Notes: generated by a model from the sequence alone, not told the origin. A stretch of DNA of 64,000 nucleotides from Candidatus Nanohalarchaeota archaeon (GCA_017610385.1 JAFCCC010000003.1:1-64000), one strand, 5' to 3'. Shown: positions 27,396-38,045, counted from the stretch's first letter. Translations and numbers: made by a program.

Positions 27396-28901
27396 TTAAA
27401 TAAACGCTTCTGTGTCTTTGTTCAAATTCGCTTTTTTCTGGGCGTAGTCTTTAGCGACCTGTTCTAGATTTCTACCGGTTTCAAATTCTTTAGAACGCCG
27501 TTTTCTTACAGAAACGAAGATTGGATTTGTTACGGCCTCTCCAACAACAATACAATCTCCAACCCGTAATCCTGGAATGCTTTTTCGTACATCCGCGGTT
27601 ATGCCTTCAGAACTTTCTTCTATATGTTTTAAATCATAGGGATTTGTTACTCTCAAAAAAATGTGTGTATTACATTGAGAAAGCGCGGTTGTTGATAATC
27701 CTGCAGGTCTTTGAGAAATCAACCCCAAACACGCTCCGAATTTCCTTCCTTCTCTTGCAATTTTTATTATAATCCCTCTACTTATTGCAGAAGCTCTATT
27801 GATTCCTTCTGGGGCAAAATTATGCGCTTCTTCCACAAGCACAAAAAACGGAGGTATTTTATTTTTTTGACGTGCTCTAAATAGCCTTTTCATGAATTGA
27901 TCCACTATAATTTGTTTTTTAGTTTGATCTGTAGTATTTGATAAATCTAAAACAATCATCTTGCCTGCTTCAATTTTTTCCAAAGACGGATTGTCATATT
28001 TTCCAAATAAATAAAGCCTTTGTAATCTATCAAGTTTGTCTAAGAGGATTTCTTTTGTTTTTGTGTTAATATTAGAATCCATTAATTTATTTTCAATATC
28101 CTTTAAACCAAATGGTCCAGAATTCTCCTTGCTGTTGTGCTTTAGTTCATTTAAAATTCTTCCTAATTCTCTTTTTTGAGCTGGTTTCAAATCTGGAAAA
28201 ATATGTTCAAATTCCTGGGCACTTAATTCCATAGCACTTAATTTGATATCTCTTGCAGAATAAACTAAGATTTTATTCATATATTTTTCATCTTTTGCAA
28301 AACCAGAATACTCTCCATGTGGATCTATCGCAATTATCGCAATTTGCCCTTTTTCTGGTTCCCGGTCTAGTAATTCCTCTAATAAAACAGATGCAAGATA
28401 TGATTTGCCTGCACCAGATTTCGCCAAAATTGCAATGTGTTTTTGTAAAGTTTTTGTTAAATTTAAAACAGCTTCTAATTTGTGGTGTTGTAATGTACCA
28501 ATATTTAATCCGTAGGCCGGATCTAAACCCAAAAATTTAGATAATCTTTGCGGTTCCGCCATATAAATTTTAGTTCCTGGAGATGGCGGAAAGCAAGATC
28601 TTCTTTGAATTTTATTATCATAAATTCCTAAGATTATGCCATCACCTACTAAATATTCCCAATCTTGAGTTGGGAATAAATTTTCCATTGTTAACCCGCT
28701 TTTTTCATATTCATTGACGCTCTCTGCTTGCATAAAATACCTGTTTGTTTTCGTAATTTCAGAAACACGCGCAATTGCCTTTCCTTCTTCTGTATCAAAC
28801 TCAACAAATTGATCTTTTCGAATTGGACCTCTTATAATAAATTTAAATCTGTCTGTCGTAGGACTATCAAATGTAGAAATTATTGTTCCAACTTCTTCCA
28901 T
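27396..28901 (-). CDS. herA: HerA-family DNA translocase/helicase
   Basis: HIAILAKSGAGKSYLASVLLEELLDR; FFVLVEEAHNFAPEG; start MEEVGTIIS. Confidence 0.9.
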   Translation of the reverse strand: MEEVGTIISTFDSPTTDRFKFIIRGPIRKDQFVEFDTEEGKAIARVSEITKTNRYFMQAESVNEYEKSGLTMENLFPTQDWEYLVGDGIILGIYDNKIQRRSCFPPSPGTKIYMAEPQRLSKFLGLDPAYGLNIGTLQHHKLEAVLNLTKTLQKHIAILAKSGAGKSYLASVLLEELLDREPEKGQIAIIAIDPHGEYSGFAKDEKYMNKILVYSARDIKLSAMELSAQEFEHIFPDLKPAQKRELGRILNELKHNSKENSGPFGLKDIENKLMDSNINTKTKEILLDKLDRLQRLYLFGKYDNPSLEKIEAGKMIVLDLSNTTDQTKKQIIVDQFMKRLFRARQKNKIPPFFVLVEEAHNFAPEGINRASAISRGIIIKIAREGRKFGACLGLISQRPAGLSTTALSQCNTHIFLRVTNPYDLKHIEESSEGITADVRKSIPGLRVGDCIVVGEAVTNPIFVSVRKRRSKEFETGRNLEQVAKDYAQKKANLNKDTEAFI

Positions 28902-29085
28902 ACTTTTCAATTGTTGAAAAAAGTTAAATAAACAACGAATATGCATTACAAAACCGAAAATGCACTACGTAAAAACTACGCATTACACTTAAATTCGGAA
29001 AAAGCTTATAAACCTTGTCCTTATAGCCGAAATCTTTTTATATTATGCGTTTAATTTTGAATTAAACTCACAGAGATGATTTTAT

Positions 29086-29316
29086 ATGAGTGTTAAACAA
29101 GAGATTACTAACCTTCAAAAAGGGTTTTTGAACGCCTACATTGATGAAGCAACTTCTATGGACAAATTAAAAGAACTTTTCGAAGATTTAATCGAAGACT
29201 ATGAGGTAGAAGATATTCAAGCACTTTTAACTGGTATGAAATTGGATCCAGAGTTCAAAGATGTGGTACTTCATGCTTTTGAAGAATTTGAGGAAACTTT
29301 AGCAATTGTAATGTAA
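29086..29316 (+). CDS. hypothetical protein
   Basis: 76 aa acidic ORF. Confidence 0.5.
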   Translation: MSVKQEITNLQKGFLNAYIDEATSMDKLKELFEDLIEDYEVEDIQALLTGMKLDPEFKDVVLHAFEEFEETLAIVM

Positions 29317-29364
29317 TTGGTTGCTGAACTTATTACTCATTTAGAAGTTACCTTTCTCCTGCAA

Positions 29365-29958
29365 TTAAGAATCAAGCGCTAATAATGTTTTATATGCTTC
29401 TTCAATATTTTCTTTTGCATTTTCTATAACAACATCATCATGTCCTGGATATATGGTGCTTATATCCAGTTTTCTTAATTTTCTGATTGATTCTATAAGA
29501 TCCACCCGTGATCCTCCGTTCAAATCGAAACGACCGAAATTTCCATTTGAAAAGATAGTATCTCCTGAAAACAAGATTTTACTTTTTCTATCATAAAGAC
29601 AGATTCCTCCTGAAGTGTGACCTGGCGTAGGTATTACTTCCAAATATTCAAAATCACCTAGTTGAATTCGATTCCCAATTTTTTCAGCAGGGAAACGTAA
29701 TGAGGATAAATCTAGTTCGTGAATATAGACTGGGCATTCGTATTTCTGGCTCAATTTATATGCTCCACCAGCATGATCTGGGTGATTGTGCGTTAGAACA
29801 ATTGCAGATAATCTGCCTGTGATTTTGTCTATTTCCGATATAATTTTGTGCCCGGATTTATAGCCTGAATCTATTAATACAGGATTTTCTGCTTCAATCA
29901 AGTATATATTAGTCTTCATTCCAAAGAAAGTGCGATCCACTATCTTGTGAATTTTCAT
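29365..29958 (-). CDS. metallo-beta-lactamase fold hydrolase
   Basis: VLTHNHPDHAGGAYKLSQKYECPVYIH, GHTSGGICLYD, FSGDTIF. Confidence 0.9.
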   Translation of the reverse strand: MKIHKIVDRTFFGMKTNIYLIEAENPVLIDSGYKSGHKIISEIDKITGRLSAIVLTHNHPDHAGGAYKLSQKYECPVYIHELDLSSLRFPAEKIGNRIQLGDFEYLEVIPTPGHTSGGICLYDRKSKILFSGDTIFSNGNFGRFDLNGGSRVDLIESIRKLRKLDISTIYPGHDDVVIENAKENIEEAYKTLLALDS

Positions 29959-30105
29959 ATCATTGTTTTGATTTTATAAGATAAATATGCTATGAGATAT
30001 TATCTAAAAATCCAGATTTTTACTGAATTTACATATTAATTTTTATTTAACCGCACTTTGACCGAAACATTTATATAGTTATTATGAATATATATGCAGT
30101 ATCTG

Positions 30106-30125
30106 TTATGAATAAAAATTCATAA
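30106..30125. promoter_or_regulatory. palindromic operator candidate TTATGAAT-AAAA-ATTCATAA
   Basis: Perfect 8-bp inverted repeat just upstream of the 30144 ORF and downstream of TATA-like TTTATATAG; extra half-site at ~30083. Confidence 0.5.
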
Positions 30126-30143
30126 TAGTTGAGGTGAATAAGA

Positions 30144-30455
30144 ATGCCAAGAGGCGATCGGACAGGACCAGATGGATTTGGTTCAAGAACAGGAAGAGGA
30201 TTAGGTTACTGCTCAGGATATAATAGTCCTGGGTTTACAAGAGGAACTCCTAGAGGTGGAGGATTTTTTGGAGGTCGAGGCCGAAATTTTGGTCAAGGGC
30301 GCGGTTTTGGGTTTCAGAGAAATTTGAGTCCACAAACCGTCTATGATCCCCTGACTCTAACAAAAGAAGAACAGAAGAAAATTCTTCAAGAAGATAAGAA
30401 AGAATTAGAAGAAGAATTAAAAAGAATAGATGATAAACTTAAAGAGTTAAAGTAG
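30144..30455 (+). CDS. glycine/arginine-rich DUF5320-like protein
   Basis: MPRGDRTGPDGFGSRTGRGLGYCSGY... C-terminal coiled coil EEQKKILQEDKKELEEELKRI. Confidence 0.75.
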   Translation: MPRGDRTGPDGFGSRTGRGLGYCSGYNSPGFTRGTPRGGGFFGGRGRNFGQGRGFGFQRNLSPQTVYDPLTLTKEEQKKILQEDKKELEEELKRIDDKLKELK

Positions 30456-30465
30456 GAGGTATAAA

Positions 30466-30774
30466 ATGCCAAGACCAAGAAGGTGCAGGAGGGTGTGGGG
30501 AGAACCCCGATTTAATACATTTAAACCCTCCGGAATTCCTTCTAATATGTTAGAACAAGTAATTTTAACAGTAAATGAGTACGAAGCAATTAGATTAAAA
30601 GATCTTGAAAACTTAGATCAAGAAAGAGCTGCTGAAAAGATGAATATTTCTCAGCCAACCTTTCACAGGCTTTTAACTTCTGCGCGTAAGAAAATTACAG
30701 AGGCCATTGTCAACGGAAAGTCAATTAGAATTGAGGGCGGAAATTATGAAATTCAAAAAAGAAAATTAATATGA
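30466..30774 (+). CDS. DUF134 (UPF0251) HTH DNA-binding protein
   Basis: MPRPRRCRRVWGEPRFNTFKPSGIP... VNEYEAIRLKDLENLDQERAAEKMNISQPTFHRLL. Confidence 0.88.
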   Translation: MPRPRRCRRVWGEPRFNTFKPSGIPSNMLEQVILTVNEYEAIRLKDLENLDQERAAEKMNISQPTFHRLLTSARKKITEAIVNGKSIRIEGGNYEIQKRKLI

Positions 30775-30825
30775 ATTTTATATTTATTTTGCCTATGTGT
30801 AATGCTTTTGGAATTACTAGAAAAG

Positions 30826-31179
30826 TTATCTGCTTAGAACTATTTTATATGTTAAGTCAGTTTCATCTCCTGTAAGATATGGCAATATTCTTCCAGCAAC
30901 TTCGGTGCCGTAGTGTATAGAACCAGGATAGCGAGGTAGATTAAAATAACCATTTAAAATATCTTCTAATTCGTTAGGAGAGTTTGGAACCCCATTTTCC
31001 TCAAGATACTCTGCAATCTTTAAACAAGTTTCTTCAAAGCCAGGTCTAACTATTGTTAGTGATTTAAGACTTAACCACAAGGTTCGGGCGACGTCATTTT
31101 CAAATACTTCTCTGATATTTTCATCAGCACCTTTAGGATCAAAAGCTAAAGGAACTGGATTTGGAATGCCTAATCTCAT
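30826..31179 (-). CDS. hypothetical protein
   Basis: 117 aa ORF. Confidence 0.5.
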   Translation of the reverse strand: MRLGIPNPVPLAFDPKGADENIREVFENDVARTLWLSLKSLTIVRPGFEETCLKIAEYLEENGVPNSPNELEDILNGYFNLPRYPGSIHYGTEVAGRILPYLTGDETDLTYKIVLSR

Positions 31180-31386
31180 TTTTGGTCACAAAGCAATTAT
31201 GTTCTTAAAATTATTTAACTTCGCGTAGTGGTTGTTAAGTATTTACTCTAAATTTATAAAATTTCATTATAAATAAAAAACATGATAATTATAAATGCGG
31301 ATTGCATTTCTAATTGATAATACACATTTTTTATAGTTTCAACTGTTTTCTAAAAACCCATTTAAAATAATGCGTTCAATTAAATT

Positions 31387-32862
31387 GTGGAAGTTATGAA
31401 AAAAACTGTAAAAGAATTCAAAATTAGCAAAGAGAAAAATTTTAATGATTGGTTTAATTCAGTTGTTAAACGATCAGATTTAGTAGATCAAGATTATGGT
31501 GCAAAAGGCTTCGTAGTTAAAAAACCAATGACCATGATGATTGTTGAGACGATTAGGAATATGTATGAAGCAGAATACAAAAATACAGGACATTTGCCAG
31601 TTCATTTTCCTACAGTGGTTCCTGAAAAGAATTTTGAAAAAGAGAAAGACCATGTAGAAGGATTTGCTCCAAATGTATTTTGGGTTACAGAAGCTGGTGC
31701 AGAAGGTAAAAAATTAGAGGAACGATTAGCTTTGAAACCAACTGGTGAAACTGCTATTTATCCATCTTATTCAAAATGGGTTCGTTCTTATCGAGATTTA
31801 CCTATTAAATACTATCAATTTGGTACTGTTTTTAGATATGAAACAAAGGCGACTAAGCCATATATGCGAGAACGTGAATTTCTTTGGTTTGAGTCTCACA
31901 ACGTTTATGAAACCAAAAAAGAAATGAAAGCTCAAATTAAAGAGGATCTTAAAATTACAGAAAAGATTGTTCATCAAAAGTTAGGTGTGCCGTTTTTGTA
32001 TGTTAAAAGACCACAATGGGATAAATTTCCTGGCGCAGATAACACGTATGTTGCTGATGTTCCTTTAGTTAATGGGCACGTTGTACAAATTGCTTCTACT
32101 CATGAATTAGGACAAGGATTTGCCAAAGCTTTTGATATAAAATTTACAGATAAAAACGAGAAAGTTAAATACGCTTGGCAAACATGTTATGGTCCTGGAA
32201 TTGCTCGGATGGTGGCTTCCTTAGTTTGTGTTCATGGAGATGATAAGGGGTTAGTTTTACCTTTTGAGGTGGCTGCCACACAAATTGTTATAATTCCTAT
32301 TTTGTTCGGAAAAAATAATGAAAAAGTTTTGAAGAAAGGTATAGAATTAAAGAAAAAATTAAAGAAATTTAGAACAGTTTTTGATAATTCTGATGCATCT
32401 CCAGGAGAAAAATACAATGAATGGGAATTAAAAGGAGTTCCAATTAGAATTGAGATTGGTCCAAGAGAGGTTGAAAACAAAGAATTAACATTAGTTCGCA
32501 GGGATACAAAAGAAAAAATTAAAATTAAAGAAAAAGATCTTCTGATTGAAATTAATAAATTAAAAAAAGATATTTTACAAAATATTAAAAAGACCGCAGA
32601 AAAATTGATGGAATCCAAGATTGTAACTGCGGAAAATTACAAAGATATTGTTAAAAAACTCAAAGAAGGTAAAATTGTCAAAGCACCATTTTGTTCAACT
32701 GATTTCGAAGGAGAAGATTGTGCAGACAAAATTAAAGAAGATAGTTCCGCGTTAGTTCGAGGAACCGCATTAAACGTAAAAGACAAATTAAATAAAAATT
32801 CTAAGTGTATTGTTTGCGGTAGGCCAGCAAAGGAATTGGTTTATATTGCAAAGGATTACTAG
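31387..32862 (+). CDS. proS: prolyl-tRNA synthetase (archaeal/eukaryotic type)
   Basis: FVVKKPMTMMIVETIRNM, LKPTGETAIYPSYSKWVRSYRDLPIKYYQFGTVFRYETK; C-terminal Cys cluster; start possibly 31396. Confidence 0.93.
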   Translation: MEVMKKTVKEFKISKEKNFNDWFNSVVKRSDLVDQDYGAKGFVVKKPMTMMIVETIRNMYEAEYKNTGHLPVHFPTVVPEKNFEKEKDHVEGFAPNVFWVTEAGAEGKKLEERLALKPTGETAIYPSYSKWVRSYRDLPIKYYQFGTVFRYETKATKPYMREREFLWFESHNVYETKKEMKAQIKEDLKITEKIVHQKLGVPFLYVKRPQWDKFPGADNTYVADVPLVNGHVVQIASTHELGQGFAKAFDIKFTDKNEKVKYAWQTCYGPGIARMVASLVCVHGDDKGLVLPFEVAATQIVIIPILFGKNNEKVLKKGIELKKKLKKFRTVFDNSDASPGEKYNEWELKGVPIRIEIGPREVENKELTLVRRDTKEKIKIKEKDLLIEINKLKKDILQNIKKTAEKLMESKIVTAENYKDIVKKLKEGKIVKAPFCSTDFEGEDCADKIKEDSSALVRGTALNVKDKLNKNSKCIVCGRPAKELVYIAKDY

Positions 32863-33043
32863 GGTACTTCTAATTTATTTAGAAATAGCCCTATAAAATC
32901 TAAGATAAATTTTATTTAAACATAAGAATTATTTTTTAAAACTGTAAATCTGTTTAATAAAGAAAAAGATCATATTAAAAAAACACGATTGAAACTAACT
33001 ACTAACTCTCTATTTTAAAAGAATAATCTATTAAATAAGATAT

Positions 33044-33580
33044 ATGAAAAACGCAATAAATGTTTCAGAAGGAATAATGACAGAAAATTACAAACGTTTT
33101 GCATCAATAATATTTATTATAATTACCTTTATTTTTTTAGTGACCTTTGTCTCCTTTTATATAAAAGAATATTCTCCGGGTTTTTGCTATTGTGGCCTAC
33201 CTTTGTGGGTTATTGTACTTGTTATTTCTTCCTCAGGACTTTTTATCGGAGGATTTGTTTACTATCTATTCAATAAAGATCACATCAAAGAAAAAAATAA
33301 GATCGTAAAAGGAATAAAAAAGACATTATGTTTTCTAGAAAGAGAGGAAAAAAACATTATTACAGCCCTAATTGAGCATTCTGGAGAAATAACCCAAAAA
33401 AATCTTTCTGATCAAACTGGTTTTAATAAAGTGAAAATATCACGAGTGATCAACAAACTTGAGGTTAAGGGATTAATCAAAAAAATGAAATACGGAATGA
33501 CTAATAAGATTGTTTTAAATGAAGACTTGAAAAATTTATTTGAGAAAGTGACTGTTTCAAAATCTGAAACCAATGTTTAA
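33044..33580 (+). CDS. membrane-anchored winged-HTH regulator
   Basis: Two TM segments then ITQKNLSDQTGFNKVKISRVINKLEVKGLIKKMKYGMTNKI. Confidence 0.75.
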   Translation: MKNAINVSEGIMTENYKRFASIIFIIITFIFLVTFVSFYIKEYSPGFCYCGLPLWVIVLVISSSGLFIGGFVYYLFNKDHIKEKNKIVKGIKKTLCFLEREEKNIITALIEHSGEITQKNLSDQTGFNKVKISRVINKLEVKGLIKKMKYGMTNKIVLNEDLKNLFEKVTVSKSETNV

Positions 33581-33662
33581 AAGGAGTTTCATACAAAAAA
33601 CAAGTATGAAATTTAAACAAAATCAAAATAGAAGTTCGTATAAGAGAACAAGGTGTCAGTAT

Positions 33663-34214
33663 ATGAAAATAGTATTCTTGAGTGCAGTATTATTATTAGC
33701 AATTATTTCATTTACTTTGCCAAAAGTTTCTGCATTGGAAAATGAAAGCAAAGTAATATTGTATCTTTTTTGGGGAAACGGATGCCCTCACTGCGCGCAG
33801 ATGGATCGTTTTTTGAATGGCCTAGAAGAAAAATACCCCGTATTTGAGGTTAAAAAATTTGAAGTCTATTCTAACCAGACAAACAGGGAATTATTTGAGA
33901 GCATTGCTAAAGCACATCATTCAAAAATTCAAGGAGTTCCAACCGCGTTTATTGATAAAAAAATTTTTGTAGGATATAGTAATGAGATCGGAATTGAATT
34001 AGAAAATAGAGTTATAGACTGTATAAAAAATGGTTGTGTTTCTCCACAAGAGATTTCAAATGACAATGAAAGTGCGAGTGGAAATATAAGTAGTTTTTCT
34101 TCGTATGAAAATACAAAATCTGGGTTAACTATCTTTATTGTTATGGTCGTTTTATTTGTAAGTTTAATAGTGTCACTAGGTTTCTTAAAAAAAATAAGGG
34201 GCATTAAAAAATGA
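33663..34214 (+). CDS. thioredoxin-fold secreted/membrane protein
   Basis: Signal MKIVFLSAVLLLAIISFTLPKVSA, LFWGNGCPHCAQMDRFL, GVPTAFID, C-terminal TM; start 33663 preferred over 33573. Confidence 0.8.
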   Translation: MKIVFLSAVLLLAIISFTLPKVSALENESKVILYLFWGNGCPHCAQMDRFLNGLEEKYPVFEVKKFEVYSNQTNRELFESIAKAHHSKIQGVPTAFIDKKIFVGYSNEIGIELENRVIDCIKNGCVSPQEISNDNESASGNISSFSSYENTKSGLTIFIVMVVLFVSLIVSLGFLKKIRGIKK

Positions 34215-34912
34215 TCGTAGGTGGTCTTACCTGGACAACGCTTATAGGCGCAGCAGCAGTTGATTCAATTAATCCTTGTACTTTAGCTATTTTATTGATG
34301 TTATTGACAACTCTAATACTGGCTGAAAATAAGAATAAAATTTTAGGAGTTGGAATTGTATTTTCATTAGCGATATATATTTCTTATTTTCTTATGGGTT
34401 TAGGACTTTATTCTGCTGTTCAAATGGCAGGAAATTTACACATATTTTATTATTTTGTAATTGGAATCGCCATACTTGTTGGCTTGCTAAGTATCAAAGA
34501 TTATTTCAATTATCAACCAGGAGTTTTGGCTGTAGAAATTCCTATGAAGTGGAGATCAACATTAAAAAGCTTAATCGGACGAGTTACGTCTATTCCGGGA
34601 GCGGCAGTAATTGGATTTTTTTGTTCTTTATTTTTAATCCCTTGTTCTTCTGGCCCATATCTCGTAATCCTTGGATTATTAGCAAAAACATCAACAAGAC
34701 TTGTAGCTATGCCTTTATTATTATTTTATAATTTTATTTTTATTTTGCCTATGCTTATAATGACGTTGTTAGTTTATTTTGGAACGACTAGTGTTGAACA
34801 AATCTCTGCATGGAGAGAAAAATACATAAAACTAATTCACTTAGTATCTGGTGTTATAATGCTTGCATTAGCAAGTCTTCTAGTTTATGCTATATGTGCA
34901 GGATGGGTTTAG
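34211..34912 (+). CDS. CcdA/GAP-family cytochrome c biogenesis-type membrane protein
   Basis: AAAVDSINPCTLAILLMLL, FFCSLFLIPCSSGPYLVILGLLA paired PC motifs. Confidence 0.85.
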   Translation: MIVGGLTWTTLIGAAAVDSINPCTLAILLMLLTTLILAENKNKILGVGIVFSLAIYISYFLMGLGLYSAVQMAGNLHIFYYFVIGIAILVGLLSIKDYFNYQPGVLAVEIPMKWRSTLKSLIGRVTSIPGAAVIGFFCSLFLIPCSSGPYLVILGLLAKTSTRLVAMPLLLFYNFIFILPMLIMTLLVYFGTTSVEQISAWREKYIKLIHLVSGVIMLALASLLVYAICAGWV

Positions 34913-35128
34913 TGGCATATGGTTAAAACAATTTATAAAATAAAAATGATTGCCATTTGGATTTAACAGGATTGCTTGTAATTTATTTGTGGCTTATTGT
35001 AGGCTTAACGCAATCGCTTTGTATCATATTCTTAATAAGGTACAAAGCCGCAATCAGAGAAATCTTTTTATATATGCTACTGTAAGAAATATGTATAGAT
35101 TCTATAGATCCTTTCTGAGGTTTTATAA

Positions 35129-35752
35129 ATGGAAAAAGATATGAAAAAATTTAATACAGGAACGACAACTATAGGGCTTGTCGGAAAAAATGCAGTTGTT
35201 TTGGCTGCAGATAAGCAAGCGACTATGGGATACTTGAAAGCGTCAAAAAACGCTCAAAAAATATTTCAACTAGACGAGCATATTGGACTTACTATTGCAG
35301 GTTCTGTTGGAGATGCTCAACGTTTAATTCGATGGGTTAAATCTGAATTAAAATTACGAAAGTTAGAAGTTGGAGAAATGAGTGTTAAAGGCGTTTCAAC
35401 ATTGTTAGCCAATGTATTGCAATCAAATAAATTTACACCCTTTTTTAATCAGTTTATAACCGCGGGAGTAGATAAAAACGGACCAGTTTTATATGATTTA
35501 GATATGGCTGGGGGATTAATAGAGCACAGAAAATTTGTTTCAACTGGGTCTGGTTCTGTAATTGCATATGGTGTTTTAGAAGATGCATTTAGAGAAAACA
35601 TGAAAAATGAAGATTTAATATCTTTAGCAATTAGGTCCGTTAAAGCAGCTAGTCAAAGAGATGTGAATTCTGGTGAAGGTTTCAATATTTCCTTGATTAC
35701 TAAAACCGGTTATAAAGCATTATCTCCCAAAGAAATTGGAACTTATTTGTAA
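35129..35752 (+). CDS. psmB: proteasome beta subunit
   Basis: TGTTTIGLVGKNAVVLAADKQATMG; GSGSVIAYGVLE. Confidence 0.95.
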   Translation: MEKDMKKFNTGTTTIGLVGKNAVVLAADKQATMGYLKASKNAQKIFQLDEHIGLTIAGSVGDAQRLIRWVKSELKLRKLEVGEMSVKGVSTLLANVLQSNKFTPFFNQFITAGVDKNGPVLYDLDMAGGLIEHRKFVSTGSGSVIAYGVLEDAFRENMKNEDLISLAIRSVKAASQRDVNSGEGFNISLITKTGYKALSPKEIGTYL

Positions 35753-35786
35753 CTTAATTGTAAATTGAATTCTTAAAAGGACAAAA

Positions 35787-37649
35787 ATGAAAGAACTTGA
35801 AGACTTAAAGAAGGAGTTACCTGCTGACGCAATGCTTGTTGAGGCATGTTATGAAGGATGTAATGTTGTTTTTTACACTAAAAATAAGAACTTCTTTATA
35901 AAAAACGAACAAGTTGTAAGGCAATTAGTTTCAAAGCTAAGAAAACGTGTTGAAATTAGACCTGCTTCTACAATAACCACGGAACCAGACAAAGCCAAGA
36001 TAAAAATTAAGAAAATTATTCCTACGGATGCGGGATTATCTGAATTAATTTTTCAACCAGAATTCGGTAAAGTTATTCTTAGAGCGAAAAAGCCTGGTTT
36101 AGTTATTGGTAGAAATGGCGAAACACTAGATAAAATTAAAAAAGAAACCTATTGGTTGCCTGTTGTTGAAAGAGTTCCCGCAATTGATTCTAAAATTGTG
36201 GATAAAGCAAGAGAATTAACTGTAGGAAATCCCTCCTTCAGAAAAAAGTTTTTGAATTCTGTAGGCAAGAAAATCAGATTAACTAAAAGCGTCGGAAACG
36301 AATGGGTAAGAATAACTGCGTTGGGGGGTTATAGAGAAGTAGGTAGATCTTGTACTTTGTTACAAACAAAAGGAAGCAAAGTCATGTTAGATTGCGGAAC
36401 AGGATATGGTTCTAAAACATCTTATCCTTATTTGGATGCCCCTGAATTTAATTTACAAGATTTAGATGCAGTCATTATTTCTCACGCGCATTCAGATCAC
36501 TGCATTTTTTTACCATATTTGTATGAATACGGGTATACTGGTCCAGTGTATTGTACAGAACCAACAAGAGATTTAATGATTTTAATGCAATTAGATTTTT
36601 TAGATGTTATTAAACGTGACGGCAGAAAAGCGCCATATTCTAGCCAAGCAATAAAAAAATCAATAGAACATTGTATTCCTTTAGGTTACGGAGAAGTTTC
36701 AGATATTACCGATGATATGCGTTTGACTTTGAATAATGCGGGACATATTCTAGGTTCAGCTTCTGCTCATTTGCATATTGGAGAAGGATTGCATAATATA
36801 GTATATACCGGAGATATTAAATTCGGCAAATCTGAGTTATTAGACTCTGCAGATCCTAATTTTAATAGAGTTGAAACATTAATTTTGGATAGTACTTATG
36901 GAGCACAAAGAAATCCGATGCCACCAAAAAAGGAGTCTAATGCAGGATTTATTAAGTCTGTAAAAGATACCTTAGATAAAAAAGGAAAAGTAATTGTTCC
37001 TGCTTTTTCTATTGGAAGATCTCAAGAAGCAATGTTAGTTTTGTATGATCACTTGGAACAATTCAATGTTCCTGTTTATTTAGATGGTATGATATGGGAT
37101 GCAACTGCATTACATACTGCATATCCTGAATACTTATCCAAGTCTTTACAAAAAAGGATTTTTCATCAAGGAGAAAATCCGTTTTTATCTGAACATTTTA
37201 AAAGAGTCGGTAGTAGTACCGAAAGAGAAAATGTAATTAATGGTGAGTCTTGTATTGTGATTACTACGTCTGGTATGTTGTCTGGTGGACCAGTTTTATC
37301 TTATTTAGAAAGATTAGGCGAAGATTCTAAAAATAAATTAATATTTACAGGATATCAGGCTTCAGGAACTCTTGGGAGAAAAATCCAGAGAGGGTGGAAA
37401 GAAATTCCAATCAATGGTAACAAAACAGTTCGGTTGAATCTAGAAATCGGAGCAGTTGAAGGATTTGGAGGACATAGTGATAGAGCTCAAACTATAAATT
37501 ATGTTGGAAAATTAGGTAGCAGACCAAAGAAAATCATTTGTCAACATGGCGATGATGCAGCAACCTTTAATTTAGCTTCCACGTTACACAAAATTTATAA
37601 CGTAGACACGTGTGCACCACAGAATCTAGAAACAGTGAGATTAGTCTAA
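35787..37649 (+). CDS. KH-domain beta-CASP ribonuclease aCPSF1
   Basis: KPGLVIGRNGETLDKIKKET KH; VIISHAHSDHCIFLPYLYEYGYTGPVYCTEPT; LDSTYGAQRNPMPPK. Confidence 0.95.
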   Translation: MKELEDLKKELPADAMLVEACYEGCNVVFYTKNKNFFIKNEQVVRQLVSKLRKRVEIRPASTITTEPDKAKIKIKKIIPTDAGLSELIFQPEFGKVILRAKKPGLVIGRNGETLDKIKKETYWLPVVERVPAIDSKIVDKARELTVGNPSFRKKFLNSVGKKIRLTKSVGNEWVRITALGGYREVGRSCTLLQTKGSKVMLDCGTGYGSKTSYPYLDAPEFNLQDLDAVIISHAHSDHCIFLPYLYEYGYTGPVYCTEPTRDLMILMQLDFLDVIKRDGRKAPYSSQAIKKSIEHCIPLGYGEVSDITDDMRLTLNNAGHILGSASAHLHIGEGLHNIVYTGDIKFGKSELLDSADPNFNRVETLILDSTYGAQRNPMPPKKESNAGFIKSVKDTLDKKGKVIVPAFSIGRSQEAMLVLYDHLEQFNVPVYLDGMIWDATALHTAYPEYLSKSLQKRIFHQGENPFLSEHFKRVGSSTERENVINGESCIVITTSGMLSGGPVLSYLERLGEDSKNKLIFTGYQASGTLGRKIQRGWKEIPINGNKTVRLNLEIGAVEGFGGHSDRAQTINYVGKLGSRPKKIICQHGDDAATFNLASTLHKIYNVDTCAPQNLETVRLV

Positions 37650-37697
37650 TTCTTTTAGAAAGAAACGCTAGAATACAAAAAATAATTTAGGGTAAAA

Positions 37698-38045
37698 TCA
37701 CCTATGAACTCTGGCAAAAGATGGGCATGCAACAATCCAATCTTCGTCAACACCCGCAATATCTCCATTCAGTGCAGAAACAGTCTTCTTTAATCTATCA
37801 ATTGCTCTTTTTAAATCAGTCATATCCTTGTCTTTTAATGGTTTGATCTTAATCCAAACGATATTATTCTCTCTTAACATATTTTGAACACGTTCGACAT
37901 CACCAAATTCATTTAAAGTAGCAACTCGGATTTTAACAGTCTTTTCTCCACTATCTGTTACTGCATCTAATTCCACATATTCTTCTTCATTAGAATCATA
38001 TTCCCTAGAAGCTTTTGAGGTGCCAGTTAACCATTTTAAACCCAT
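37698..38045 (-). CDS. sepF: cell division protein SepF
   Basis: NNIVWIKIKPLKDKDMTDLKRAIDRLKKTVSALNGDIAGVDEDWIVACPSFARVHR. Confidence 0.88.
   Translation of the reverse strand: MGLKWLTGTSKASREYDSNEEEYVELDAVTDSGEKTVKIRVATLNEFGDVERVQNMLRENNIVWIKIKPLKDKDMTDLKRAIDRLKKTVSALNGDIAGVDEDWIVACPSFARVHR

Noticed and set aside
32232-32618. 128-aa minus ORF within proS
   Set aside because: Antisense shadow ORF of prolyl-tRNA synthetase.
34950-35144. 64-aa ORF upstream of psmB
   Set aside because: Composition unconvincing and overlaps the psmB start. The region contains an 8-bp inverted repeat GCTTTGTA/TACAAAGC but no clear gene.
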